From contig NC_134849.1 of NCBI RefSeq assembly GCF_965363235.1, forward strand, positions 57,245,122-57,309,121: DNA of 64,000 bases. Direction: 5' to 3'. The notes under the pieces were generated by a model that did no database searches, had not been told where the DNA came from, and saw only the letters and a program-made list of their open reading frames with translations. Position numbers and translations under genes: made by a program. This document shows positions 1 through 13,900 of this stretch, in pieces (position 1 is the first letter of the stretch; the number at the start of each line of letters is the position of its first letter). This DNA is from Mytilus galloprovincialis (taxonomy: Eukaryota > Mollusca > Bivalvia > Mytilida > Mytilidae).

Positions 1-1915
1 GTATTTTTGAGATTTCATGATTTTAAAAACGTCTGCTAACAAGCTATATAAAATATGTAGAAATGCGTTCTTCTTCTGTACTAATGAATTCCACGAAAAA
101 TTGGTATCCCACAAATAATGAATCCACAGTAGTTGTTGTAATATATTAAGCATGCAGTAGAGTGTAAGAGATAACCAGAAATATCTAGATCAAAGTCACC
201 TCTAAAGTGAACAACTAGGGGAGATAACTGAAGTGAAATTTTTCTAAATTCGTCAAAAGTCCCATTTAACATGTTTATTTAAATGCAAGTCCTTTTTTTT
301 TATTACAACTGATTTGCATGATTTGTGTACAAAAATGTTCTAATTTTGAATAATCAAATATTTATATTATTTATTTGAATCCAGGCCTTCATGATTTAGG
401 AAAATATAAGATATGTTAGAAAATCTGTTTGAAGTTTATTTAACTTGTATATTGAAACCAATATTTTTACAACATTTCATTCAAATAACTTAAGTCATTT
501 TGCAATTAAGATTGAGTATTTATAAGCATCAATGATAAGTCCCAACTGGAGAAAAACGAGCCCCTGGGCTTTGGTCTGATTTGTTTCAAAGTGAATGTAA
601 TCACATGATATATGTACACGAAAATTTATTTTAGTGATTTTTTTCTTCCTTATATCATTAGCTTCTTGCAATTTAAAAGAATGTGTAAAAATTGAACATT
701 TTAATTATAAGAACTACTTGATTTACAAAATTTGTACATCTTAAACCTACAGGAAAAATAGAATTTTATAAGAAAGTGATTCTGGTTTTCTCTACATTTT
801 ATTACTCTATGTAATTTTTTTCCCTAAAGGAAACAATGGAGACAGCACGGCAGAAACCTCACAAGGACGCGTCATATATATTTTGTTAGGGGTCACTGCG
901 CACAATGCAGTGTTTCTATAGAAACAAGTTGTTAGGTTTTTAAGTTAGGAATGTTTATAATGTTCGCGTTTAATTATGGAGGAATATATATATTGTCAAC
1001 GGTACATGTTACTAAGCAACTGAATTTGTAACCAAGCAACAAATTGGTTACACCTTGGATTACACATTTGGAGTAATAATTTGTTGCCTGTCATTTGCCG
1101 GGCAAGGTGTGAGGTAAAAATCAGGTAAATGAAAAGCGTAAGTTTAATCATTACATTTCCTCATCATGGGAAAGGGACATAACTCATCATGAATCATGTG
1201 GATTCCCTGAAAACTTAGATAACATGGAAAGCCTTGAACCCATTGTGAACCCAATCATTCATCACATAACTTGTTTATTGCAATTTTTTAAATGAAAAAA
1301 AATATGTGAGGTATACTAAAAAAACATATATTAATACTAAGTTTAAGACTTCTTAAAGATTTTGTTATAGAAACCATTTACAAAATGACAAAGCAGTTCA
1401 TTTAAAAAAAAGATTGTAAATTGGGATCACATTTTATTACTGAGGTATCTGCTTGTAAAATTGGAAAAAAAGCATGAAAGGAAGGTTCAAAGAATTATGT
1501 ATTAGTTGTTGTAAAGGAGCTCTAAGCTTGCCTGTAGGAGGTAGCCATAATATGACAAAAGTTTTCTCCTATATTTTCTTATCATGATCTTCAAATTTCT
1601 TAGGTCAAATCTTTTGGGTAATTTGTTTTGATAAGAATTCTTAATTTCAAGACGTGAACCTGTTTATAACTGATTATCAGCTTAATATTTAATAAACTTG
1701 CTTTCCTTAAAAAAAATGTGTAGATACCGTTATTACGAAAAAAAATGTAAATAATTCTTGTGTCTTTTTTTTTTAAAACAAACTGAAACTGGACATGTGA
1801 TCAGTATTCTTAATAAAGTGGTGTCCTTTACAGCAAGCTAGGCCATCTTGATAGTTCATAGTAGGCTTATTTCCCAAAAAGATCAGAGATAAAACATATT
1901 AGTTGTTTTTCACAG
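1..1915 (+). other. SRRT intron (5' part outside window)
   Basis: AT-rich sequence with no recognisable ARS2 exon. The exon that should precede FKTKYHPEE was looked for and not found here. A half copy of the bivalve 'tgtggattcat' inverted-repeat element lies at about 80-138. The acceptor is ttttcacag, ending at 1915. Confidence 0.7.
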
Positions 1916-4900
1916 GTTCAAGACAAAGTACCACCCTGAGGAGTGTGCTAAGAGGAAGGAGGAAGTTAGGAAAGCATTACGTAAAAGGTGTGAGGTATTT
2001 ATGGAATTCTTGGAATCTGGACGTGTGGCCACTGTGGCATGTGACATTGAAAGAAATGAAGAGCTTGTGAAGCTTTTAGATGCAGGTAAGTTTTTAACTG
2101 TTCAATTTCTATTTCTAGGTTTCCTCATAAAACATGTAATTTTTGAGCAGGAATAATTAACCTAGCACAATTACAAATCTCTTGTCATTTGCTTAAACTT
2201 GATAATTAGAGATAACTGTATTGTATTTTAAGCTCTAACGGCATCAATTGGGGATTTTATGGTCGCAAATTAAGTTTACTGGCGACGCGTTAGAATGCAG
2301 TAGAATTCAAGTTCTATCATTTTAAATAACAACCCATTACTTCCAATGTAATTGATTTAATTACAATAACTTTGTCAATTGAACAATTGAATTAAATTAA
2401 TGATTACATCATTTCTCAAATAGCTATCAGCATCATTGATGGCTTTTTGTGAAAACATAAATAACGTTTTCAGTAAAATGTTGCAACATCTTTCTGAATT
2501 GCTCAGTTTTTGGCATGATCAATTTTATAGTTTTTTCTTTCAAAACACAAACTAAGACTTTTGTATTTTCCTTATTTTCTGGAAAGCATGCAATATTCAG
2601 GAGCAACAGCAAATAATTGACCAATCAATGTTCATTTTGGTTTGTTTGCCACAATAAAAATATTCTTTAGTGAAAGTTTTACCCCCTTCAGCATCCATCA
2701 GTATTAATCAGACTATTCAGTTTAAAATAATAGGTTTGGGATAGGAAACTCATTTTAAATAGTTTACACAAACTTGTTTTAAAACAATATTTTTTCTCTT
2801 TTCAAGTTGTAATCAAATTAGAAGGAGGTTCAGATTTCGACCTATCTGTATTAGACCAGCCAGAGCCAGAAGAACAGGGAAGCAGGAGCAGAAATAACTC
2901 TGAATCTGTATCCCTAGATCAAAGGTTAGTAAGGTAACATGGAAATATATAACATGAGATCAGTGTTTTATAATGGGAAATTTAAAGACAGTAAAGTAAG
3001 AACTTTTTTAATGGTTATTTTTCAGTTGTATAAATTTATTAGGATATCCTTAGGACAGTAGGCAATTTTAAGTGTGACTGAGTGAACAGTCTAAAATATA
3101 ATTGTTGTATTTGTTTATTTTAAGACGTTTTGTAGTGATGATGAAAATATTAATGAATCTTAAATGTAAAGAATGTTCTTAATTTCAGTCCTGATGAGAA
3201 AAAGAAAAGAAAGAGAGAAGAAGCAGAGAAAAAACCTGATGTAAGATATATAATTACATTGGTGCATTTATAGCTGAACTTGATTACCTATGAATAAGTG
3301 TGCACTTATGACAGAAATTTTCAATGATTTCCCACTGATGATATGGACACAAAACCTAAAGCAAAATGTCAATTGTATGGCTTCTCAAGGCCACAGAGAG
3401 GACTAACACATAAAGCAAAATCTCTTATCTCACGACATGTACAGATCCTAGTTACAGTTTGTGTGCAATTGTGATCTTTGCTAGATGTTGTTTGACTGTT
3501 AAAGGGAGAAATAATTGGTTGCTGGGATATAATTTTAAAAGTAAAAAAATGTATTGGAGTTCATCTTTTATATAATAAATACAATTGCTAATCTTTATCT
3601 TTTAGTATCGATGTCTGTTTGATACCTTTATTATAATCACTGATACTTATAAGGAATTTCAAATTGAGTTTAAAAAAAATTGATTATATAAACCTATAAT
3701 AGAGATTTTGTATGCCCCTCTGTAACACAGGGGTCATTAAAGGGAAATTCCGCGATTTTTTACTTATTATCTAATTATGTTCATCTTAACATAAAAAACA
3801 CATTTGCAAAGTTTTAAATTTATATTCCTTCTAATAACGGAGAAAATCAAGTATTTGTAACTTTTTTGGTTGAATTCTCGAGTGGGTCGTGACGTATTAG
3901 CCCGATTTATTGAATTCTGGGAAAAAATAAAATCTGTTTAACTCTTATAGCTTATCGACAATATACGTAATTAAAAGCGCACAGCTGACGAATGGTCGTA
4001 GTTATTAACCACAATATAATAATGAACGAAAATGAATATGCATATACCGTTTTGTATTCATTGAATTAAACTCCTATAAAATTATATGTCTCTGTCTCTA
4101 GTAAATGTTTTTGAATAAATTTAATTAATTATTGTTGAGATTTTATTCATAAAATATTTATTGAACATTTTTACTATTTACTTGTCTATTTACCGTTATT
4201 GTTATGATAATCATTTCAATGCAACTAATGTGTGAGCAGAGTGTGTATATTATTTTGTAAAGGTCACTGTATATTTCTCGGCTTGAGGTCAATTCGTTTA
4301 CCTTGTAGCTATTTAGCCGCAGGTGTGAGTTCAAGCGTACACAGGTATAAATGTTGTTATTTGGAAAGGATATACAGAAAGGATTAGAAAGAGTATAATG
4401 TCACGATGTTAATACACTAAGATTTAATACACGATGAGAATAAAGATTCAATAATTAAATTGTGTAAATTAATTGAAAATAAAATTCAGATTCGTAAATC
4501 CGAAAATGTATAAAAATAAAAGGAAACAATTTTTGATTACTTTCTTAGCGGCAATTGGCGTAAAGATTCAAATATGAAGTAAAAAATAGTAGTTTTAATC
4601 TTTAATAAAAACTAAATGCAATATTACCCAATTTGATATACCATTGTACATCTGTTTGATATCATTGACTTTACCGGAATTTCTTAACTTGTATTCAAAT
4701 CTGGCTGTGTTTAAATGCTAATGAAACTATTGCAATTTTAAAGTTTTTAATTGACAAAAAAATACAACATACATGGGTTTTTTTTTAGTTTCTTTTTAAC
4801 ATTTTATTCTTACATAATTAAATTCATTTGACAATCATTTACACGAACTTTTTGTGAAAAAATACCAATTATCTAAGCTAAGGCATTATTTTTTTTTAAG

Positions 4901-7900
4901 GATTTTTGAGGATTTTTTTTTTAATTCTATGATAATAGTTGTGCAATGTTGAACATGATAGCCGTCATTAATCCAAATAAGTAATACAGTAGTTGTAATA
5001 AAAGTTATATTTTAGTCATGCATAACTGATATTGACGAATTTAGAATAGTTCATCCATACATCGTTGTTCTTAAAACAATCATTATTAGTATACATGTAA
5101 GTTTCCTGACGTATAAGAGCCATTGAGGATGAGCTCCAGAGAAAGCAGACTAGTAGCGTTTCGTTCGTTTGTTTGTTGGGAAAGGAGAGGAAATGCAACC
5201 GCTTGTACAGATAAACCACAGAATTACCATACAAGCATTTATAGTCAACACAATCAGAAACAGTTCCCATCGTTAGACGTGGAATATGAAGGCTTTCAAG
5301 AATGAACAAGTGACATGTCTAACTCGAACAGTTAGAAAACGGACTATCGACATCGACCGCTTGTTCTTGATAGTTGAAATTGTATGCATATATACGTATA
5401 CGTTTATGATAGTGATGAGTTCTTGTGTCTGACAAAAACTAAATTCCTTCATGGTTATATCTTGCCATACGTTTATATTGGTTTGTAAGGTGATTACTCA
5501 AAATCATTATTTGAAAATCCTGTTTGTGAGATGTATATTCATTTCAATACAGAAATTTCGTCTATATATTTCACAAGTGTATAACACGGAGAAGCTCTGA
5601 AGGTCCATTACTCCCATTTTGTTTGGGTGTGAACCATCGATGTTGACAGCAATATCAAAGAATAAGATGATGATGGTAGAAGAAACTATGGGCGTCATGT
5701 GGCAAATATTACATGCATATCGGACAATGAGTTGTCAATCTGTATGAAAAGATTTCCAATACAACCATATTATTGAGAAGGAATGTTTACATGCTTTACT
5801 CTCGTACTAGTATTACAGGTTTCTTGTGGCGTTCACCTTAGACACACATCTTTTTAACGATGTTTAAAAAAAAGACAGAACCAATTTAATGTCATATTTC
5901 CCTATTTTTTTTAAATATAACTAAAAGTCTTTCATCTGACAAGAATACCCCTATTTAGCGGACAAGTAATTTTTTCTTTTTTCTGTTATTGAATACCAAG
6001 AAAAAAAATAAATCCCGAAATTAATTTGAAACTTTGATACTCAAAAGTTTCCCAGCAAAATATTCACATCCCTTCGGGATAATTAGTGTTCGTCCAGTGG
6101 CATATATAACAATTGTGATGACGAATTCCTTCCTTTGTTCGAGAACAATCTTATTGAAATATAAATCTGTGATTTTACTATGTCCACAACTTCAATGTAC
6201 CAAAGCAAAAGTTATACATCGACCTGTATTTAAATCAAATTGGTTCTCTTCTTGTTCTTCTGGTATACAATAGTCTATCGACATTCGATGATTACATACT
6301 GTTGGCATACGTGGACTAGTCTATTTACAACACTTTTACCCCTATTTATTCAAAATATATGTTTTTTTCTTATGTTCAATGTATACATGTATATATTTTG
6401 AATTGCGCTATAGTTCCGTAACTTTCTATCCAGTCGTATAAACGAATCGTCGGCAAGTGCGTACATATTTTTAAATCAATATTTCTGGTATGTTCCAATC
6501 TGTCCTTCACTTTTGACAATGAGTATATATTACATTTTCCCAAATTCACCCTGGGAAAAAATATTTAAATAGATTTTAATTTCATCAAATCTTATTTTTT
6601 GGGTATTATTTATATTTTTATGAATAATATTCTTTACACCAGAAATGTTATTTATAAACAAGCGTATGAGTTTGGTAATGACAAGTAAGACAGAGTTGTA
6701 TATTATACATCTGATAGTTCAAAATGGAAAGTTAAATGTTATCAGCCGTGTACACTGATCAATCAATACCTGCAGAAGTGAAACGATGCGTGAACTTGCA
6801 AGCCCGACAGGAAATCGCTTGAATACCTGGACATGTCACCTCACACCCCTCACAATACCTTTGGAAGTAATACCTTTAGCCATGTTGGTAATCAGAAGAG
6901 GGAAGATAAAAATTTATTTGAAAACGGTTTATTACTTTAAAGAATTATGAACAAATTAGATTTTCGAAAACAATTTTCACGGAACACTTATTTATGATTT
7001 CAACTTTGACTTTTCACCTAATTCCAATATCAAGTTTAAAAACAACAGACCATGGTTAGTTAGTCGGATAAAACAACCGTACGATTGACAAGATATCGAC
7101 ACGCAATTACGACTACATCGGTTACTGTAGTTTTGTTTCTTTGTGGTTTATAGACATATCGTTTCATTAATCGGGAAAGAAGGACAAAATGGCGGAACTC
7201 AGAGAATTAATACTCTAAATTTAAAATCGATGGTGATCGCTTATCTAGCGGAATAAAACTTTAATATCTATGAATTTGAGCATTTTTATATAGAATGAAC
7301 ATAATATCAATTTTTGATTTTTTTGCGAAGTTTCCCTTTAAGTTTTACCCTTGTCTGTCTGTATATCTCTATGTTCCAAAATTGGTTTCTGTTCTTAACT
7401 GTAGTTTGCTTCAACCAAATATTATAAAACTCATACACTATGTTTATAACCACAAAACACATCAAGTTTTGATTTTATAACGATATGAGCAAACGGGGGC
7501 ATCATTTGTGTCCCATGTACACATTCCCCATTTATTTTAACTTGCAAGTATTTATGAAAGCTTGAGATAAAAACAACAGGCCGGTGTAAAATCAGAATTT
7601 TATTGCAATGTTTTTGTTATTGCGAAACATGTGACAGGGTTATCATGTGGTTATAATCGCAATAATTTCAACCTCACATTTTGAAATTTTTTATATGAAA
7701 TAAACAGGAGTTTTCTCAATATTGCAAAAAATAAAATCGCAGACTAAAGTGACAAAACCGCAATAATAAATGCAGGTAATAATTTCTGAATAAATCGTAG
7801 TTATAAATTTGTTTGTCTTCTGTAGGAACCTCTGAAGTTACCTATAACAGCTGAGCAGAAAGAACTGATGAAGAAAGCTCAAGAATTCTCTAAGCAACAA

Positions 7901-10900
7901 CAGGCGAAAAATGGCAGTCAGGCAAGTATACATAAATATTGAAGTGTTTGTGTGGGCTCGCTAATAACTTACAAACAATAACTGTCAGATTAGTGTGGCT
8001 TCTATATATTATCTAGACTTCTTGTAGGAGCTGTGTAACACACCTCTGACATAGACCATGGGTTAGAACAGGAAGCCCTGAATTGGAAGATCTCACTTCT
8101 GGCTAAGGAGATATATTTCTCCTGAGAGTAGGAGCACCTCCGAGATTCACTACAATCTTGACCAAAATCATGACTTTAGATCCATTAACATTGTATTACT
8201 GTGGATTCATTAAATTTCGTTGGATATCAATTTTCGTGGATTTTGTGGTTACAGGTGAGCCACGAAATAAAATGTTCAAGGAATGACATATTTGCTATAG
8301 GCTTGTATGTAGACTGCATCAAAACCGCGAAATTGAATATCCATGAGCAGGCAAGTTTTTCCTAATCCACGAAAATTGGTACCCACGGAAATAAATGAAT
8401 CCACAGTAACATAACATTCACATCATTGATTTGTGATTAGCCTCTAGAATTGTGCTTCAATCAAACTTGCAAGAATGAATTATGTCTTTTCAAACATCAT
8501 AGGTCTATTTCTCAAAAAGGGAGATTTTGATTTCTCTTGACGTATACAGTGCTACATTTCAAATTTGTAAAGGAAAAAGGTGAAGTCTCCATGCTAGAAA
8601 TGACAACTGTCCATAATAGAAGAAAATGACACAGAAATTAACAACTATAGGTCACCGTACGGCCTTCAACAATGAGCAAAGCCATACCGTTTAGTCAGCT
8701 ATAAAAGGCCCCGAAATGACAATGTAAAACAATTCAAAGCAGAAAACTAACGGCCTTCTGTTTGACATTTATATTGAGTTAATATGTTTTCTACTATAGC
8801 AGGATGGTAAAAAGGCAAAGAAAAAGAAACGTAATCGTGACAAAACAGAGTATAGCTATGAAAGTGGTTCTGATTCAGAAAGTGAGTCATGTTCCGATAC
8901 CGATTCTGAGCCAGCTCCACCTGGAATGGAAGATGAACCACCACCCCCAGGGACAGAAATATCAGAAGATTCTAACAATATTCCTGGGGTATCTTCTACA
9001 GATGATGTCACAGGTACTAATTTTTTCAACACTTGGGCTATTCCATTAAAATAAATGTGGGAGGGTAGGAGGGGACTTTCAAAATATCCCTACAACCAAG
9101 AACCATCTTTTAGATAATATTGCATAATGATAATAGATGCATACTGAAAATATACCCATAAACCAAATTCAATAATTAAACTTCCCTTCCTACCCTCCCA
9201 CATACACTTTAATGGAATAGCCCTTGCAGGATAAAAACATGAAAAAAGGAGAAGAGAAAACATTACAAGGGCTACATTTTAATGCATATAGAATTTTCTC
9301 TTCAAATATCATAGCTGTTTTGATAGATGAAATATTTTTTTTTGTAGAAAACTAAATAAACGTAAAGTCTGGAATTTATGTATATGTTTAATGGATTGTT
9401 GAACAATCAACATAATGAGATTTAGAGAAATGTTGAATATAAATAATTCTATCATAATTTGAATTGTGATTTCATTTTTGTAAACCATGATGATAAAAAC
9501 ATTTCAAAAATTATTAATTTACAGTATCAGTCCTTATTGATTATGAAAAATGACATGTAAATGACAATTTTCTATCAATAAAAACTTTATTTTTTGAAAT
9601 AGAAATCATTTGGTTGAAAAAAAGAAACTTCACAGCAGAATGCATTGAGTGTGTAGGTAAAGGTAATATACTTGGTTAGCTTGCTTGCTAGCTGAACAGT
9701 GAAGTCATTATAAGGTTATGTAAACTACCCTTCTTTAAGAGTAGACTAGTCCTAAATATAACCACCATATCTGTCTGTAGGACTAGACTACTCTAAAGGA
9801 GGATAGTATACCTTACCTAATAATGACTTCACAGTTCAGTTAACAAGCAAGCTAACCAAAGATTCTACCTTTACCTACACACTCAATGCATTTTGCTGTA
9901 AAAGAAATTTGTGAAATACATCTATCTCTTATTTCCATAGCCAAGCCAAAAGAAGAGGGTAAATCATCGGATGAGAAAGAGGTTGATACCACACAGAAAG
10001 ACGAGGATACAAATCCTAAACCTAAAGCTCTACATAAAACATGTTCAATATTTCTACGGAATCTAGCGCCATCTATTACTAAACAGGAAGTAGAGGCAGT
10101 GAGTATTTATATAGAACTTTTAATATTTTTTACGGAATCTAGCATGATCTTTTACTAAAAAGAAAAAAGAAGCTATGGGTAAGACACAAAGTTTGAATAA
10201 AAAAGTATTCTTGATACTTTTATTATGAAACAAGAAAATAAGGGAGCCATTTACTAAAAACAAAGGCAAAGAAATGATACATTTATTGCTCTGTTCGTCA
10301 TCTTGATATTTTAAATGGAAAGAGATGCTGTCTTTCTAGAGGGAGTAAAGGAAGTGAAAAAGTATATCTCCTGATTTAATTATTTTCATAAATAAAGGCA
10401 AAAGTAGTATACCGCTGTTCAAAACTCATAAATCCATGGACAAAAAACAAAATCAGGGTAGCAAACTAAAACCGAGGGAAACGCATTAAATATAAGAGGA
10501 GAACATCGACACAACACTAAAATGTAACACACACAGAAACGGACCAAGCATCAGACAAAATCCCACAAGAATAACAAATATAACATCAAAACCAAATACA
10601 TGAATTTGGGATAGACAAGTAAATTAGTCCTTTGCCCCACTGAAAATACAAATAAGTTTAAGGTATGATTTCCTATGAGACAAGTCCACTGGACACCAAA
10701 GAATGAGAATGTAAACAATTGTGAGGCAATTGAAGGCCTATAACAATAACAACTTGCAGGAGGATAGTATACCTCACCCAATAACTTGTTTATGATTCAG
10801 CTAACAAGCATGCTAGCAAGTACTAGAAATTATATCAGTTTTGATGTCTAGTTTTTGTCAAACTACAGACTGAAATATTGATCTTGTAAAGGAATATAAA

Positions 10901-13900
10901 TTTACCACTTAATATAGATAGATGGATTAGTTTTGAATGATTTATTTTATAGATGTGTAAGAGATATCCAGGATTTGTTAGGGTGGCCTTACAAGACCCT
11001 CAGCCAGAGAGACGATTCTTCAGAAGAGGATGGGTGACATTTGAACGAGATGTTAATATTAAAGAGATCTGCTGGAATTTGAATAACATTAGGGTATGCT
11101 TATTGTAGACTGTGTATGTTGTAAACATTGATTTGATAACATTCATATTGAGGACGTTCATTTTACTACTCAGGGGAAAGATAAATTACTCAGGCTTAAT
11201 TTTTTCAAACATAAAAGCCATTTTAAGCTTTTCTAAACATCTCAATCAAACAAAAAAATAGATCAAAGTTCTTGTTATCATTATTGAAAAATATTTAAGA
11301 AATTAGTGCCAACAGATTTTTTTCTGAACTTTGGCCTGTTATGTTACAAAATAGATTGATATGCAACTAAGCATAGTTATTCACCAAAGCACTAAATGCC
11401 ACAGCAATTGAGGGATATATTATAATCATAGTTTTATACTTCCAGTTGAGAGATTGTGAATTAGGAGCCACATTGAACAGAGAACTGAAACAAAGAGTGC
11501 GTCCAGTGAACGGCATCACAGCTCACAAACAGATTGTCCAATCTGATATCAAGTTAGCAGCTAAAATCATGCAGAACCTGGACACTAAATGGAGGATGTG
11601 GGAGGAAGACCCAGAAGAGAAGAAAGACGATACCAAGGAGGTACCATGTGACATGGTTCAAATAAGGAACCCGATACTAAAGAATGTTACCGACTTTCTC
11701 ATTGATGAAGGGGACTTTGAAGAAGAGGAACTTCTAGGTATTACCTTGACCTAGAATGGTATACTTTTATAAATTGTGTCTTGGATGGAGAGTTGTCTCA
11801 TTGGCACTCATACCACATCTTCCTATATCTATTGTTATGATACTGGGGTAGAATTTCATGGTCTTTTATATTGTTGCCAACAGTAAATTTATCAATTACC
11901 AATTTAATTCTTCTTTTACACTCTTTTAAAAGAAGTTGTTTCCTTTCGGCAATTTAATAAGGCTTCTTAACCAGACAAACTGACTTGCTACCCATGTAAG
12001 GCAGAAAAAGTTAAAAGTGATAAATTGCATGAATTGGTATTCTCTACTTTTTGTGCTGTTTTCACATTTCTTTAGCGGTGTGAGAAAAATATTTCTCCTC
12101 TCTAGTGAAATATCTGTTCTCTGCAAACGATGAGTTGAAATTTGATTATGAAATCAACATTTCTTGATTTCTTCTAATTTTTTCTAATGTGCCTTCATTT
12201 TTAACCGGATTTTTGCGTCAAAAATGTCGGTTAGTGATTTGGGGATGTACGGCAGGCGGCCGGGCAGGCGGCAACCAAATGTCGTCCGTTCATATACTCA
12301 TGAAGCGTTCAACCAAACCTTTTAAAATTTTAATATGTTGTAACTGACAACAAAATGGGGGTCAAGTTCAATAATGACGATTTTGACTTTTACCGTTCAG
12401 GAGTTACGGTTCTTGAAAGTTTAAAAAATGTTGTGTCCGTGCATTTGCTCATGAACCGTTCAACCAAACCTTTTAAAATTTTAATATGTTGTTACCGACA
12501 ACATAACGGAGGTCAAGTTCAATAATGACGATTTTGATTTTTACCGTTCAGGAGTTACGGTTCTTGAAAGTTTAAAAAAAGTCATGTCCGTGCATTTGCT
12601 CATGAACCAGTCAACCAAACCTTTTAAAATTTTAATATGTTGTTACTGACAACAAAATAGAGGCCAAGTTCAATAATGACGATTTTTACTTTTACCGTTC
12701 AGGAGTTACGGTTCTTGAAAGTTTAAAATATGTTGTGTCCGTGCATTTACTCATGAACCGTTCTACCAAACCTTTTAAAATTTTAATATGTTGTTACTGA
12801 CAACAAAATGGAGGTCAAGTTCAATAATGACAATGTCCGTGCATTTGCTCATTAAGTCAAGTTTGATATTGACAATCATAAATTTTACCTATTAGGAGTT
12901 TTGGTCCTTGTAATATTCATAAATGCCAGAACACAAATAAATGTTAGAGAATCCGGTTAACTGTCATTTTGACAGCTCTTGTTGCTTATGTTTCAATTGT
13001 TGTTTTGTATAAATAAAAAAAGAGGAATGCAATGTTAATACATGTTTTGTAATATATCAAATACTTAGTTTATTTTTATTTTTTACCATGTTTGTTTCAT
13101 TAGGTCAGTCCAAGAATGAAGGAGAGGGTGACACTAAAACAGATGAAATTAAAATGGAAAGAGATGAAGCCATGTGCAAGGTAAAATATTATGATGGCAT
13201 GTCTGCAGTTTTTCATCTATATCTCAGACATGTTTCTATAGCAAATTTATGATTTTTTATCTTTTATAACCTAACTTTTGACATTGAAAACAATCAGGCT
13301 ATCTGCCTCAAGTTAGTTAAATGAGATTTTCCTATAAAAACATTGTAACTAGAAAAATTTCTAGTTACCAACATCTCTTTTGGATATGTGGCATGAAAAC
13401 TTCTTGTTATCATTGCTCTATGATTTTCCAAGAATCAAAATCATAAATGTTTCTACACAGCTCATAAAAATGTGTAAGATGGACACAGGAAAAAAATGAT
13501 TTACAGATTTTTAAACCTGGCCAACTCTTATAAAAATCTAAAAATGATTCATGTTTATACTTTCAGGCTTTGGACAGTATGGTTTTGTACCTGAGGATCG
13601 TTCACTCTATTGACTTTTACAGTTGTAATGAGTATCCCAACGAGGATGAAATGCCACACAGATGTGGCATAATGCATGCCCGATGTGTACCACCTACCAC
13701 TAAAATCACACAGAATGACAGTGAGTATTCTGACAAGAAAATGTTTGATTTGTTTGCCAGATTTCTTTTCTATGTATTTCTTTATGGTTTTATTCTTCCC
13801 TTCACAGTTGTGGCGTGATCATCAGTTTACAAAGAGTTCCGCCCAATCTGGTGATCGTATAATTGTAGAATGCATTGTTTTAATGAAGTGGAAACAGACG

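Larger units (their letters stand above)
7922..8799 (+). other. GC-AG intron of SRRT with TAGCAG tandem acceptor
   Basis: The donor reads CAG|gcaagt at 7921/7922, the classic strong context of GC-AG introns; a GT donor is not available in frame. The acceptor region reads ctatagcaggat, so splicing can use the AG at 8798-8799 or the one at 8801-8802. The choice adds or removes a single Gln without changing frame. The intron also carries two dispersed repeats (8197-8408 and about 8606-8756). Confidence 0.75.

Noticed and set aside
5016..5309. 97-codon minus-strand frame inside the TTAA element, considered as transposase
   Set aside because: No catalytic acidic residues or motifs of piggyBac or other transposases could be discerned.
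9886..10158. 90-codon frame covering SRRT exon 6
   Set aside because: It reads from intron through the exon into the next intron; the real exon is 9941-10098.
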